Source: Aphanomyces cochlioides
Taxonomy: Eukaryota; Oomycota; Saprolegniomycetes; Saprolegniales; Verrucalvaceae
Reading direction: 5' to 3'
Assembly (NCBI GenBank): GCA_019828595.1
Contig: JAHQRK010000008.1
Span: 1,798,001-1,862,000 of the forward strand
Length of the DNA: 64,000 nt
Of the stretch, positions 36,353-46,741 are shown piece by piece; position 1 is the first letter of the stretch; the number at the start of each line of letters is the position of its first letter. The notes below the pieces were generated by a model. That model saw nothing but the letters and a program-made list of their open reading frames with translations. It made no database searches and was not told the origin of the DNA. The translations under genes were made by a program, and so were the position numbers.

Positions 36353-37792
36353 CTAATATGACAGGGTTGAGGTATGCAGAGTGGAGAAACCAAAATCAGC
36401 ACCCCTCGCCATGACTACGGCTGTAACTAGCGCAGATAAAATAAAGATCTTCATCACTGCGCAGACGTTTTGATCATCACAAAACTCACCAAAAAATACA
36501 TAGGTTGCATTCATCCGAGACGTCTTTCCAACTTGAAAACGTAGGCGATCAAGCGGTGTGGCGGTGGCAGCGGGGCCGTGAAGAACGCCGTTTTGGATGA
36601 AGGCGGCGGTGTTGACGGCCTCAGCCCATCGTGGTCTAGCCAATCCAGCATGGGCGAGCATGGCCATGACCATCTCCATCAGCGAACGGTGAGCATGTTC
36701 TGCCCATTTTGCCATTGATTACCCGGTGTAGATGACTCATGGTGGATGCCACGTTTCTTGAGAGTCCTCATCGAAATCGATCAACGAGAACTCGGAGCCA
36801 CTGTCCGAGCGAAACGGGTTGACTTTGTTGCCGGTTTGCGTTTGTGCCAAGCCATGATCGCTTTCCAATTTTTGAGCTGCGTGGTAGCGTCGGTCAAATG
36901 CACAAACGTCACGATCTTGCAGCGCGAGGTGGCATGAATGTATACGGTATAGTACTTGTGTCGGCCGACTGACACTGTTCTCATAGGGCCTTCGTGTCGG
37001 ACACCCAACACTCCCCTGGCTGGAACGTCCGCGAATTTGCCTTGTCAGCGGGAACCTTAGCCATCTTAGATTGTATGCAGCACTCGCGCTTGGCTGCTGG
37101 CGTTGCAAGGTCGCTTGAAGTACCCAGCCTCAAGGCACCGCATCGATTGATGGCTGCGATGGGTAAGTGTCCAGCTTTTTGGTGCCAAAACTCTGACTTT
37201 GTCGTAGGACTGGTGTCGGCCTTGATGAAAGCGTTGGCTTGGTCGTCGATGTGTGCCAGCTCTAGATTGAAGACTTTGTCGGTTTGGTTCAAGGTTGCTC
37301 TGGCCAAAGGCATGCCGTCGTGGTCAATTGTGCATTCTCCCTCGCCAAAGGTGAGTAGACATTTTGGATTTTTGTGCACGACAGTTGCAACTGACAGCAG
37401 CGTAGATGGCATGCCATCGACCAGCAGTACATCCTTCAAGACTAGGACGGTACCAAGGCTCGTTCGTAGGCGCATCGCGCCTATCTTTCTCGTGCGTGCC
37501 TTGGCACCGATTGCGACGGTGGCCATTAGGTCGCAGTCGATCAAGTCTATCAGTAGCGCTGTGTACAAGAAAATAAAGAGCCAACAAGAGCGCGACAGAG
37601 GGTTGATACAGATCCATTGTCAAGTGAAACGCGAGTTCTCAACTTTATTGGCTGAAGAAGACCATGTCCATGTATTTCAAAATGTTCCAGGAGCTGTCCA
37701 ATAAATGAATCTTGGCACAGTGTAATTGTTCGAGCGGTACGATCACGAGTCAATTGAGACTTGGCGCAGAGGATTAGATCATCGACATACAC
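36353..37792 (-). pseudogene. Ty1/copia fragments, rearranged
   Basis: Minus-strand pieces of a Copia polyprotein. Reading 5' to 3': 37792-37550 begins YVDDLILCAKSQ, the reverse-transcriptase catalytic motif. Next, 37568-36981 contains the region before integrase (SEFWHQKAGHLPIAAINR). Then come 37011-36737 (integrase core pieces GPMRTVSVGRHKYYTVYIHA and SDSGSEF) and 36715-36353 (AHRSLMEMVMAMLAHAGLA, RWAEAVNTAAFIQN). In an intact Copia element reverse transcriptase follows integrase, so the order is scrambled or two copies are joined. No LTR was found. Confidence 0.75.
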
Positions 37793-37976
37793 GATGACAA
37801 AGGCATCAATTTAAGTTGCGCAGATATCCCAATTTGAAAGTAATGATATAAGACTATGACCCCACCCAATACGATGGTGACGAGTCGAAGTATCAATTAC
37901 TATGACAACGTTAGATGTGGAATGTTGTGACCATTCCAGCCAGGGAGTCTACTTGGACCCAGGACCTCGTTAACGA

Positions 37977-38192
37977 GATATCAGATGGAATCTGCAGAAA
38001 GGCACTAAGTCATTCCCAATTGTGAGCTATGCTGAAGGCCTCTATAAATTACTGTCTGATCTGGCAGTGCAACGAACTCATGATCCCAACTTTCGCAGTA
38101 AATGGACAAGTGAATTAAATCAGGACGAGGCTATGGACAAAGATGGAGTTCCCTTGTCGGGTTTTCACGTGTCAGGTATTAAGGAAATGTAA
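37977..38192 (+). pseudogene. unrecognised protein-coding remnant
   Basis: A 71-codon plus-strand frame with no start codon ends at TAA 38190-38192. It has normal protein-like composition (SFPIVSYAEGLYKLLSDLAV, SKWTSELNQDEAMDKDG). Just upstream, a different frame reads DLVNEISDGICRKA, which suggests a single-base shift near 37990. It may be a last exon. The family is unknown. Confidence 0.3.
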
Positions 38193-39843
38193 TAAATTGT
38201 ATATGCATGAAGTGGAAAGAAGGCGGGGACAAAGAGAGAAGATTAGGGAATTCCAAAGCTAGTATAATCGCGGGCGCAACATCTCGATGTCATGTAAGGA
38301 GTCAGGACACTTCAATTTCGGGTAGATGTGAAAAGTATGTTATCAGGTTGCTGCAAGAGTTCTCAAACTTCATAAAAGTCCACATGGCCATCGCCAAAGC
38401 CCTTGTTGTTGGAAATCACAGCTTCGAGCATTTGGTTTCCACTCTACATCGTCATGCCCTTGTGTATTTACATAGACACAAGGGTACCGCTGGTATGCAT
38501 TTTGGGTAATATTTCGCACGACTTCGATTTCACTGCGACGCTTTCCAACCGACGCAATTGGTATGGTGCCAACGATGACTTGGACCAGTGTCATTAGGTG
38601 AGACCCAACGAACGTGACCTTGAAGAGGACGGCGTGACTCAACTCTAGCACATTAAGTTGTCCTCGTCAATCAAGGAGGCATATCTGTCGTTGGGGGAAG
38701 GTCTTTATGGCAAGTTTGGGTGAAAGACTTTAGATCATTCCTTCCGAGAACGACTTCAAAACAGAGGTTGTGGAATAAGGACTGTCGTTAATTTTGGATT
38801 GAAGCCGCGGAAGCTGTTTGGAACCGATATTTCTGCATCGGCATGGGTTCATACAAGATTATAATAGTTGGATACATTTGTACTGACGATCGATAGGTAC
38901 ACGTTGCGACTACCTCTGTCAAGTCATTGGTTTTCTTGTGCTATAACCTACACCCCCCTCTTCCTTGCATCTGACTGTAAGCTAGTCTGGCCACTGCGCT
39001 CAAGCTCACGTTTACGTTGGGCCATCCACGCGTTCGCCGTTTGTTTAATACACTGTATACTCGGAATCGCTAGGCAATGTGCGTCTGATAGACTCAACAA
39101 AATCAGCGATTAAATCTGACTCCGATGGACTTCCTTCGCGCTCGTTTACAGCCCAACGAAGTCCAATCGTGCTCATTCCTCCTCTTGCATGGCAATGTTC
39201 ACCTCATCAGTTTATTAATTCATTCGAGCAACGAGATCGCTTGCTTTTCCAACATACTGAAGCAATGTGATCGCTGCTTGAGTGTTCTGAGATTTATCGA
39301 ATTCTCATTTGGCATGCCATTTGTTAGCTTGACGCAAGTATCTACCCCAACTTCACCTTTACTTGGTTCATAACCGCACTTGCAGTGCCAATTTTTCTTT
39401 ATTAAGTCCATGTTGCGTAACGACTAACTCTTTATCTGGATCGATTCTAGTTCCGTTCAATTTGACATATCACGCACTGTCTGAAATCATCCTATCTATC
39501 AATTCTGTGCTCCATCCAGACTTCATCATTGCCACAAGGATGTGCCTTGAACAACATCTGGCATTCCAAATCATTTATATGTCCTTCGATGCACTGCCCC
39601 ATGTAGCCAGCTCCAGCAGATCAGCCGATGTAAGGTCACTGGAGCCAGAGAGCAATCAAGCACATGTCCTCGCACCTCTGGCCATCCATCCTAACGCTCA
39701 AGCATACAAGCTACAGGGGCCTCGCGTTCCAAATCATTCGATCTTGGAAGTACCAGTCGTGCGAGGGTCCACGATAGTCGTAGCCGAAACACAGCACAAG
39801 ATTTGGCGCTAATCCATACCCATCTGGTCCAAAATAACCATGC
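38193..39843. other. spacer, no gene recognised
   Basis: A hairpin with 9-bp arms (CCCTTGTGT at 38457-38465, complement at 38476-38484) is present. A 93-codon minus frame (38651-38370) is open but unrecognised. Confidence 0.35.
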
Positions 39844-41008
39844 CATTGGATGGCTTCCAAAACCTTCGCAAATGAGACACTTTTTTCAAATAAAAATGAA
39901 GGCACACAAAACAAAATCGGTTTTATTGCCATTTTGATACTTTCGAGTTAAGACCGTGAGGTTGTTAAGCACTTCAAGTACTATATTTTGAGCCATGATG
40001 CATGCCGGCTTTCGAAGTATTCACAGAGATTTTGCCGATGTCTAGCGCCATCGGCACACCATTTTGAAAATTTCAATTTTGAGTTTTATACATGCTTTGA
40101 ATCAGATTTTCTAGCTCTATTGATTGATCCCAATACTTAATCACAACTCGTTTTTAAAGTGAAGAAATCGATTGAAACAGGTGAGTGCCACATACAATTC
40201 CATGTATAAAACAATTTTTCAATTCGATTTTTCTCAAATATAATTTTTCAAAAGTTAAAAACTTCAAAGTCAATTATCTCGAGAATAAATTTATAGAGGA
40301 AGACCAATTTTGTTTCGTGTGCAAATTGCCGAGACTGTTTGTCTCGGCAATTTGCGAAATGCGAACAAGTGACCTTTCTAAAAGAGTACAAACTTGTGCG
40401 GTTTTTGCAAGTGGATAAAAGTCGACTACTTCGTGATTGAGATGACCAAGGGTCGAGAAAGGGGTGGTGCAGCGTCTCTTATTGAATATCCTTGAGAACG
40501 TGCTAGGAGGAATCGCAAATAGCTCTTGTAAAGTCTTAACGATGTACTCTACACTGAAAACGCGAAGAAGATCATCGAAGCCTTCAGGTGTCAACGACAC
40601 GGTTGTGAGGAATGAGGGAGGAATGAGGGTGTGTTGCGCGACGCGTACAATATGTATCATGGAGATTGCTTTTGTTGCTTGAGTGGCGAAACGGCATGAA
40701 CGAAATTTCGTTCCTTCAGCGCCGATCTCAGTCGAAGGACTATTGCTAGCCTACGCTGGTGTTACCGGCGCACTCAAGTATGATCATGAGTGCTTCCTTT
40801 GCGTGCATGCCAGCCAAAATAAATATGAAAAACACTTAATGCTACCAATTTTTAGCCAATGAAACGACTTCAAATAAAATAAAATAAAATAAAATGCACT
40901 TTGTATTCGCCTTGCATTTTCAAGTTTGTCGAATGAAAGAAAAGTCATGTTCCGGATGCGAAATGCGATGTGAATGGGATTTGCGAAGGTTTTGGAAGCC
41001 TTCCATTA
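39844..41008. repeat. inward-facing terminal inverted repeat pair B (MITE-like)
   Basis: Plus-strand 39844-39872 matches minus-strand 40980-41008 at about 26 of 29 bases (core GGCTTCCAAAACCTTCGCAAA). It is the second pair of the family seen at 313-1070. The roughly 1.1-kb interior holds a 15-bp perfect hairpin (GCAAATTGCCGAGAC at 40321-40335, complement at 40341-40355, 5-nt loop), an AAAAT microsatellite at about 40873-40896, and a 128-codon minus frame (40660-40274) that I do not recognise. Confidence 0.5.
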
Positions 41009-41911
41009 TTTTCGGCCTAGAGTAATTGTATGATAAATCTGTAAGATGACACATAACCTAATTCAAATGAAAAAGCTTTTACTACTACTCTGGTCCAAAA
41101 TAATTGCTACAGTTGCATTCTCTACAGAAATATTTTTCGAAATATTCAACGATGATTGGCTCAAAAGACAGCTTAGGATGTCCTCTTTGATTAGTTAATT
41201 TGTGGGAACAACAATTTGTATCCATTGGCGAGATATGGTGTATCAAAGTTGACAGCCAAAGCGGAGAGATCACATTTTTCGCTGTGGGTTCATTGTAGGA
41301 ATTGAGCCTAATTTAGTGAGATATCTAGATTCAGCACCAAACGTAGATGACGTTACCATAGCAACATTGCTGGTTCTTTGTGTATAGCCTAGTTGCAGGT
41401 CGTCAGAAGGCTGGGACCTATCAAGCCTAGAGATGACTGTCAACCACTGCACTCTCGCGATGATGGCCACCGATAGCCACACCTGTGTCGTCCGAGAACA
41501 ACCAGGCAGAGGCAAGCTTGTGGCTGCCAAACCGCAGGGAGAATTCGAGAGTAAGGTCTTTGTTATCGAGGCTAAATCAAGCCATGTGTCCGATGCATGG
41601 TTGGTGGGTGATGGACTGCCCAGTTACATGTGAGACTGTTTATGGGTCATATGTTGAACGGTTGCTCCTTCCTTGGGAGCGCAGAGGTTTTAACCGTGTA
41701 CACGCGCAGGAAGAAGGCTTACGAAGCAGAGAGAAAGATGAAAAGTGAATTAGCTTTATCCTGCCTAAAGCTAATGAATACAGAATCGAACAGGGCTTGT
41801 GAGCCAGTGAATATGAATGGCATAGAAGGCATCGAGCCAAAGGAATGGCAGAGAGCACAGAGTGCTTCACATTGAGGAGAATACAGATGACATGCTAGCA
41901 GCAGGCATGTC
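41009..41911. other. spacer, no gene recognised
   Basis: Short frames only. A plus frame at 41433-41633 is weakly protein-like without a known motif. Confidence 0.35.
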
Positions 41912-43056
41912 ATGCCAAGGGTCAAAGTGCAAGTAACCGGAGTGTCCGGTTACACCTCCCCACACTCAAAACAAAGCTCAGCGAGCTTTTCACAGTGGGA
42001 ACGCAGGGATCACGTGAGAGGGAGACAGGTCAGCCAGGTACGTCAGTTGTCAACGCCAAAACGGAAGAAACGTGCAAGCGGCACGGAGTTGACAATGAAC
42101 TTCATTGAGGAAGACGAGGTGGAGTACGTGAGTACACCAGAGGACGAACGTGCGGCGCTGACAGCGCGCAAAGAAGAACGGATCGCTAGAGAGCGACAAG
42201 TGGCAGAAGTGCAAGCGCACTAGATGACAACGGAGGGCGCTACTGAGCCAGAGGCAAACGTGGACGCCGAGGAAGTGGCCAAACCGACCGTAAGAAAGGT
42301 CAAGATTGAACAAGTGGTTCTGCCAGCGTCTCGTGACAGCCATGTCGAGAATCAAACAAGATGGACGGCGCTACCAAGCACAGCGGACATGTATGTCGAT
42401 GACAAGGCGAGCCAGTCGATCAAATTGAAAAGTCCAGATTCGCGCTGCTAGCACGCGAGATGCAGAGCGCAGAGGTGATCTTCACAAATGATCCAAGATG
42501 GATGATCAACACTAACAGCAGCGAATCTGGTTTCGGCAATCTTGCACTATCCAAGTCCAGTGGGTCATGCCATGACCGTGCAAGTGCACCAATTTTTTCA
42601 CAGTCAGCTTGGTATTTGGGGGACACAGGTGACCAAGAGCAACTTTTGCAAATGTATCCGATCTTGTGGGACCTGTGTCAAGCGAGCGGATGAGTTAATG
42701 CGATGCAGTCCAAATGGAAAAAGGATCAACGGATCAGCATCGATGAAGGAAAGGCATGGCCTTATGTTCCGTTGGCAACTTTGCCTGGCGAAAGTGTTGA
42801 GGAATACCTCATGTGCTTCGCGCTATCGTACTTGAATCCGCGCAGGGTTAAAGACAATGTCGAGCCTCGAACTTCGCGGAGCATCACAGGACGTGCTTTC
42901 ATGGAGAATGGAGTCTTTAAAAATTGGTTCAGGCATGGAAGTTCACTGAAATCTACCCTGCTCGTTCATTTCATATCTTCCAGAGAAGGCAGAACTCATG
43001 TTGTCTGCTGCGAATTTCAATGTGTCTATACAGTATGTTGTGTGAAGAGTCGATAA
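41912..43056 (+). pseudogene. degraded coding region of unknown function
   Basis: One frame runs from 41912 (first good ATG at 42095) to 42451, with a single TAG at 42221-42223. It is rich in Glu, Arg and Lys (FIEEDEVEYVSTPEDERAAL, ARKEERIARERQVAE). A second frame from about 42424 to 43056, with a stop at 42691, continues with SRFALLAREMQSAEVIFTND and AWPYVPLATLPGESVEEYLM. It could be the gag part of an old retroelement, but no zinc knuckle or enzyme domain is present. A perfect 9-bp inverted repeat (GTAACCGGA, GTG, TCCGGTTAC) lies at 41933-41953. Confidence 0.35.
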
Positions 43057-43195
43057 GAGTATTTTCCTCCGAAGTAGTTTTTCAAAGGAATGGAACCTAT
43101 TTGAGATCATTTTCCGTTGTTTGGCATTGCTCTTCAATAAAATATCAACAAGTATTTCGTTTCAAGGACTCTATATCGTATTGTCAGATTCAGCA

Positions 43196-43657
43196 TTAAG
43201 AGTCCACATGTAGATAAATTTGGCTGTTCAATATTTTATTTGTCGAAGTATATGACGAAAAGACCCCTCGAAAGTCTCGTGGACTGTTAATAGGAATAAG
43301 AAGGAGCTTGACATCGCATGCTTCTATTTCTTTTGAGAAAATATCTCGACAGAACTTGAACCAAACACTCGAAGTTCGAGATGACACTCCAAGATCATCA
43401 TTCCGTTGTCGTGGGGCCTTCATTGTTGCCCAATAGAACAGCATTCGGACCAGCGTCGATATTAGCACATTTGATCCAACAAAAGCAGTATTTGGGGACA
43501 CACTCCGCTCTGAATCGCACTCATTGCGTCGGCATCGCCAACTCATTGGATCAGTCGAAACGTTCATATACCTTAAACGTACGCAAGATATCATTATATT
43601 TCGAATTAATCCAAAATTTTCATATATAAGATCAATATGGATACCTTTACACACCAT
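43196..43657 (-). pseudogene. possible Ulp1-like (C48 peptidase) fragment
   Basis: A 153-codon frame whose second half resembles the Ulp1 fold order: a start like a helical segment (VLISTLVRMLFYWATM), then VWFKFCRDIFSKEIEACDVK, then LLLIPINSPRDFRGVFSSY, then QIYLHVDS. In Ulp1 proteases the pattern is a DIF or similar turn, IPIN, HW and a D-S pair. The catalytic His expected after IPIN is absent (FRG in its place), and the Cys domain is missing. Ulp1-like domains are common passengers of DNA transposons. The call is tentative. Confidence 0.3.
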
Positions 43658-44260
43658 TCTATAGTTGATTGTTCGGAGACTGTGGCAGTCATAACTGCCT
43701 TGAATGTGAAACTTGAGAGATCGGACAGATCATATATGTTGCTGGTAGCAAATCAAGAAGCGCGCACAAAATGAAATGACTGGATCATAGTAAAGCAGTG
43801 TACAAATTGCCACATTAAATTTTAATGGTCGTCAGTGATTGTAGGGTGCACAACTCATTTGAGATCGTCCGGTTAATATCAGGGTTTTTATCCAGTATAT
43901 ATCCGGATATTTCTCCGGATGATTTATCTGTGGTCAAGAGTATAAGTCAACAGGGGATGAATTAAAGTATAGTCGAGGTCAAATTGGAAGATACACGCTT
44001 ATGACTGATATAGCTTCACAAGAATAGGAGCACTTGGATTAGCAACTAGAAATAAAAAATCTTGACACAACGCTTGAAAATCTACGCATTGATGGCAAGA
44101 CCATCAGCGCAGTCCTTCATCACCAAATTGAGCGATTGAAATTGGTGACAAAAAACATGATTTTCAGTAGCATACTAGTATCTCATAGTAAGAAATCCAA
44201 CAAATTTATTGGTAAAAATATATTCATTTACAGATATCCTATTGGTCAAAACATCATGAT
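43658..44260. other. AT-rich spacer, no gene recognised
   Basis: Contains a short run of gga/tcc inverted motifs near 43900-43920 (tatccggatatttctccgga). No coding region is supported. Confidence 0.35.
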
Positions 44261-45117
44261 TCACTCGTGTCGCTCTTCATCCTCGCCGTCATCTGATGCA
44301 GTGTCATCTTCGACCAAACAAGCTTCATCAGCGTCGCGTAGGTATTGGTCTTCGTACAATTGAACTTTTTGGTACGCCGACAACCATAGCTGAGGTTTGA
44401 CGTCTTCAAAGCAAGCCTTCAACCGCGACATCAGCTCTGCAATGTTTCGAGATGGTCGCGTCGCAATTTTGTTTTTCACAGCACCCCAAATAATCTCTAT
44501 GGGTTGCAGCTCTGGAAGATAAGGTGGGGTATAGAGCAAAGTATGGCCATAGTCTGATGCAATAAGTTGAGCAGCATGGACTGGAGCTGATCGATTTGCC
44601 TTGGCAAGTCCAAGCAATTCAGCCCTCATAAAAGCGCTATCAAAGGCAATTCCATTACCGCTTAACCAGGCTTGAATTTCAGCTTTTCTTGTTGCAGAGG
44701 ATGGGTTCCATTTTGTATTTCGCTTGGAATATTTTGCACCATCCATGTGGATCCTACACGGACCATATTTTGCTCTCAAGGTTGAGCACAACGAGGTAAA
44801 CAATCTCAGCCGTAAAGTTACCATGATAGTCGTCATCGTCGGCATCGTCGGAGTCAAGCTTGCGCTTCGGTTTTCTTTTGGATGGCCACATTTTTAAGGA
44901 TCCTTCGACGAACTGAGCGGTAAGACTCGCCTCACTGTCTTCGAGGACAATGCCAGCACCAACTATACATACGCGAGGTCCACGGCCGCTCTTCGTCTTG
45001 CGTTGCCTGGTTTCGTCCACCCACGTCTTCACAGATAACGCCGGAATTGATCGACACAGTTGTACATCCGAAAATAATATAATTCCTAAAAACTGCCCAT
45101 TTTAGAATTTCATTCAT
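44261..45117 (-). pseudogene. IS630/Tc1-type DDE transposase relic
   Basis: Two minus frames overlap with a shift near 44800. The upstream one has CRSIPALSVKTWVDETRQR (the probable first Asp is in VDET), VCIVGAGIV and an acidic region before YHGNFTAE. The downstream one has LCSTLRAKYGPCRIHMDGAK (second Asp), then DYGHTLLYTPPYLPELQPIE and IIWGAVKNKIA (catalytic Glu), followed by a helical tail and an acidic C terminus. These motifs are those of the DDE_3 endonuclease domain. The N-terminal DNA-binding helices are missing. A short piece of the same family lies on the opposite strand at about 47215-47250. Confidence 0.75.
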
Positions 45118-45259
45118 ATTTCAACCAATCAAAATTCAGTAATGTAATCCAATGAAAACAATGTAAAATCTGGGCAATACATTCCGATTGGAGAGGATAA
45201 ACTCAAGTTTGATTGGGTGGAAATTCCCGCGCACTCAAAATTCAAATTCAATCAAAGCC

Positions 45260-46741
45260 ATGTTGTGCCTCTTTCCTGACTGTCCATCTCCATGCACAAG
45301 CCGACGATGCTTGATGTGTCATGGTGATGCACACCACATTTGCTCGAATGAGTACTTTTCTTCGGTCAACTTCGAACCGCCGTACGATGCAGCTTGCTGT
45401 TCTCAGACATGCGCTGACCAGTACATTTCTGAGGAAACTGTCCATGATCTCGTCATATATGACAACGTATCAGTCAAGAGGAAGACTATCCTGCCAAGTC
45501 ATCCCCGCCGACATTACTTCATACGCGATCGAATCCGCCTCATTGAGCTGTATGACATGCTCGGCGTTCCAAATGTCAAGAAATTTTGTCTCGACGAGAA
45601 TGTGCCACGCACTGCGTTCCTTGGTTGGCTCAAGAAAAGGCAACTCTATATGAGTCATCAAGGCTCTGGTAAGAGGATGTCTTGTGACGGTCAAGGGCGT
45701 CATGAAGCAATTCCCTTTGGTCAAGAGCTTGTGACTTTTATGAAGGATGTCCGTCGAGAAAAACACGTTTTGACAACCGCCCACATGGTGACGTGGATGA
45801 AGACTCATCATCCGTTTTGGCTTGATGCCTACCTTGCCAACAAGAAGAATGACGTGCGCGGCTATAACTCACTGATGCATCTATGCCAGCGCTTTGCCCA
45901 CCGCCATGGATTTTCTCAGCGTGTGGCATGCCTTTCAAGGTTGAAACAAGAAGAGTTGAAAGAAATTCAGGCTGACTTTTCCAAGCAGTTCTGGGAGAAG
46001 TACGATGGGTACAACCTATCTGAGATTTTGAATGTCGACGAAACTGGTGTCTATTATGACATGCCTCCTCGTCGTACCTGGGCTGAAGTTGGTGGTTCAT
46101 CCAAAGTTGAAAAGTCAGAAAAGCACTCAGATAGACTCACGGCTGTATTGACAATCCGAGCTGATGGTATTTGACTGAATGCTTCACTGATTGACGTTAT
46201 CTTTATAGGAAAGAAGCTGCCGATTTTGTTCATTGTCCATGGTAAGCCTGGTGGCAAGGTGGAGTCTGACGAGATTCCTACCTATCCTCAAGGCCATGTC
46301 TATGTCGTCCAACAAGAGGCTTGGATGGACGTCCGAGTTTGGCACATCTACCTCCACGAGCTTTTGAAGTATGAGTTGGTTGTTGAGAATCCCTCGGTCA
46401 TATTGGCAGAAAACCTGAGTTGTCATGTGAGTCATTCCTCAATTGAGGCTATATGTCTAGATCTCTGTGCAAGTCTCGAGCCACTGCCTCCTAACTCTAC
46501 CAGTGTGTGCCAGCCCCTCGATGCTGGGGTTATGGGTCCCCTTAAATCAAAACTCAGATCACTGTGGCTGAAAGAAAAACCTGTCGTGACTGCTGCCGAG
46601 AAACGCATGATGATGATCAAAAGGACGATCACTGCTTGGAACTCCCTCTCATTTGACGTTATCAAATCGTCATTTTCCAAAGCTGTGCCCAAAGTACGAG
46701 TTGTAGCTAATACTAAAATACTGTCTGAGTTTCTTTGTTAA
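45260..46741 (+). CDS. pogo/jerky-like DDE transposase, one 42-bp intron, otherwise open
   Basis: Exon 1 is 45260-46166 and exon 2 is 46209-46741. The intron 46167-46208 (GTATTTG...TTATAG) contains a stop, and its removal joins TIRADG to KKLPILFIVHGKPGG, giving 479 residues. The ATG at 45260 is the first in frame. The N terminus has a Cys/His-rich finger-like region (CLFPDC, CLMCHGDAHHIC, CCSQTCADQ). The middle has helix-turn-helix features. The catalytic domain shows ILNVDETGVYYDMP (first Asp), then VILAENLSCHVS, where the usual second Asp is Glu, then VCQPLDAGVMGPLK (third Asp). The frame is otherwise undamaged. It may be a young element or a host-retained protein that has lost cutting activity. 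No terminal repeats were identified. Confidence 0.75.

Noticed and set aside
36994..37704. 236-codon plus-strand frame
   Set aside because: It lies opposite recognisable Copia pre-integrase and integrase sequence on the minus strand and has no motif itself.
41629..41954. Possible LTR from TGTGAGACTG to CGGTTACA before the degraded frame at 41912
   Set aside because: No second copy, primer-binding site or target duplication was found.
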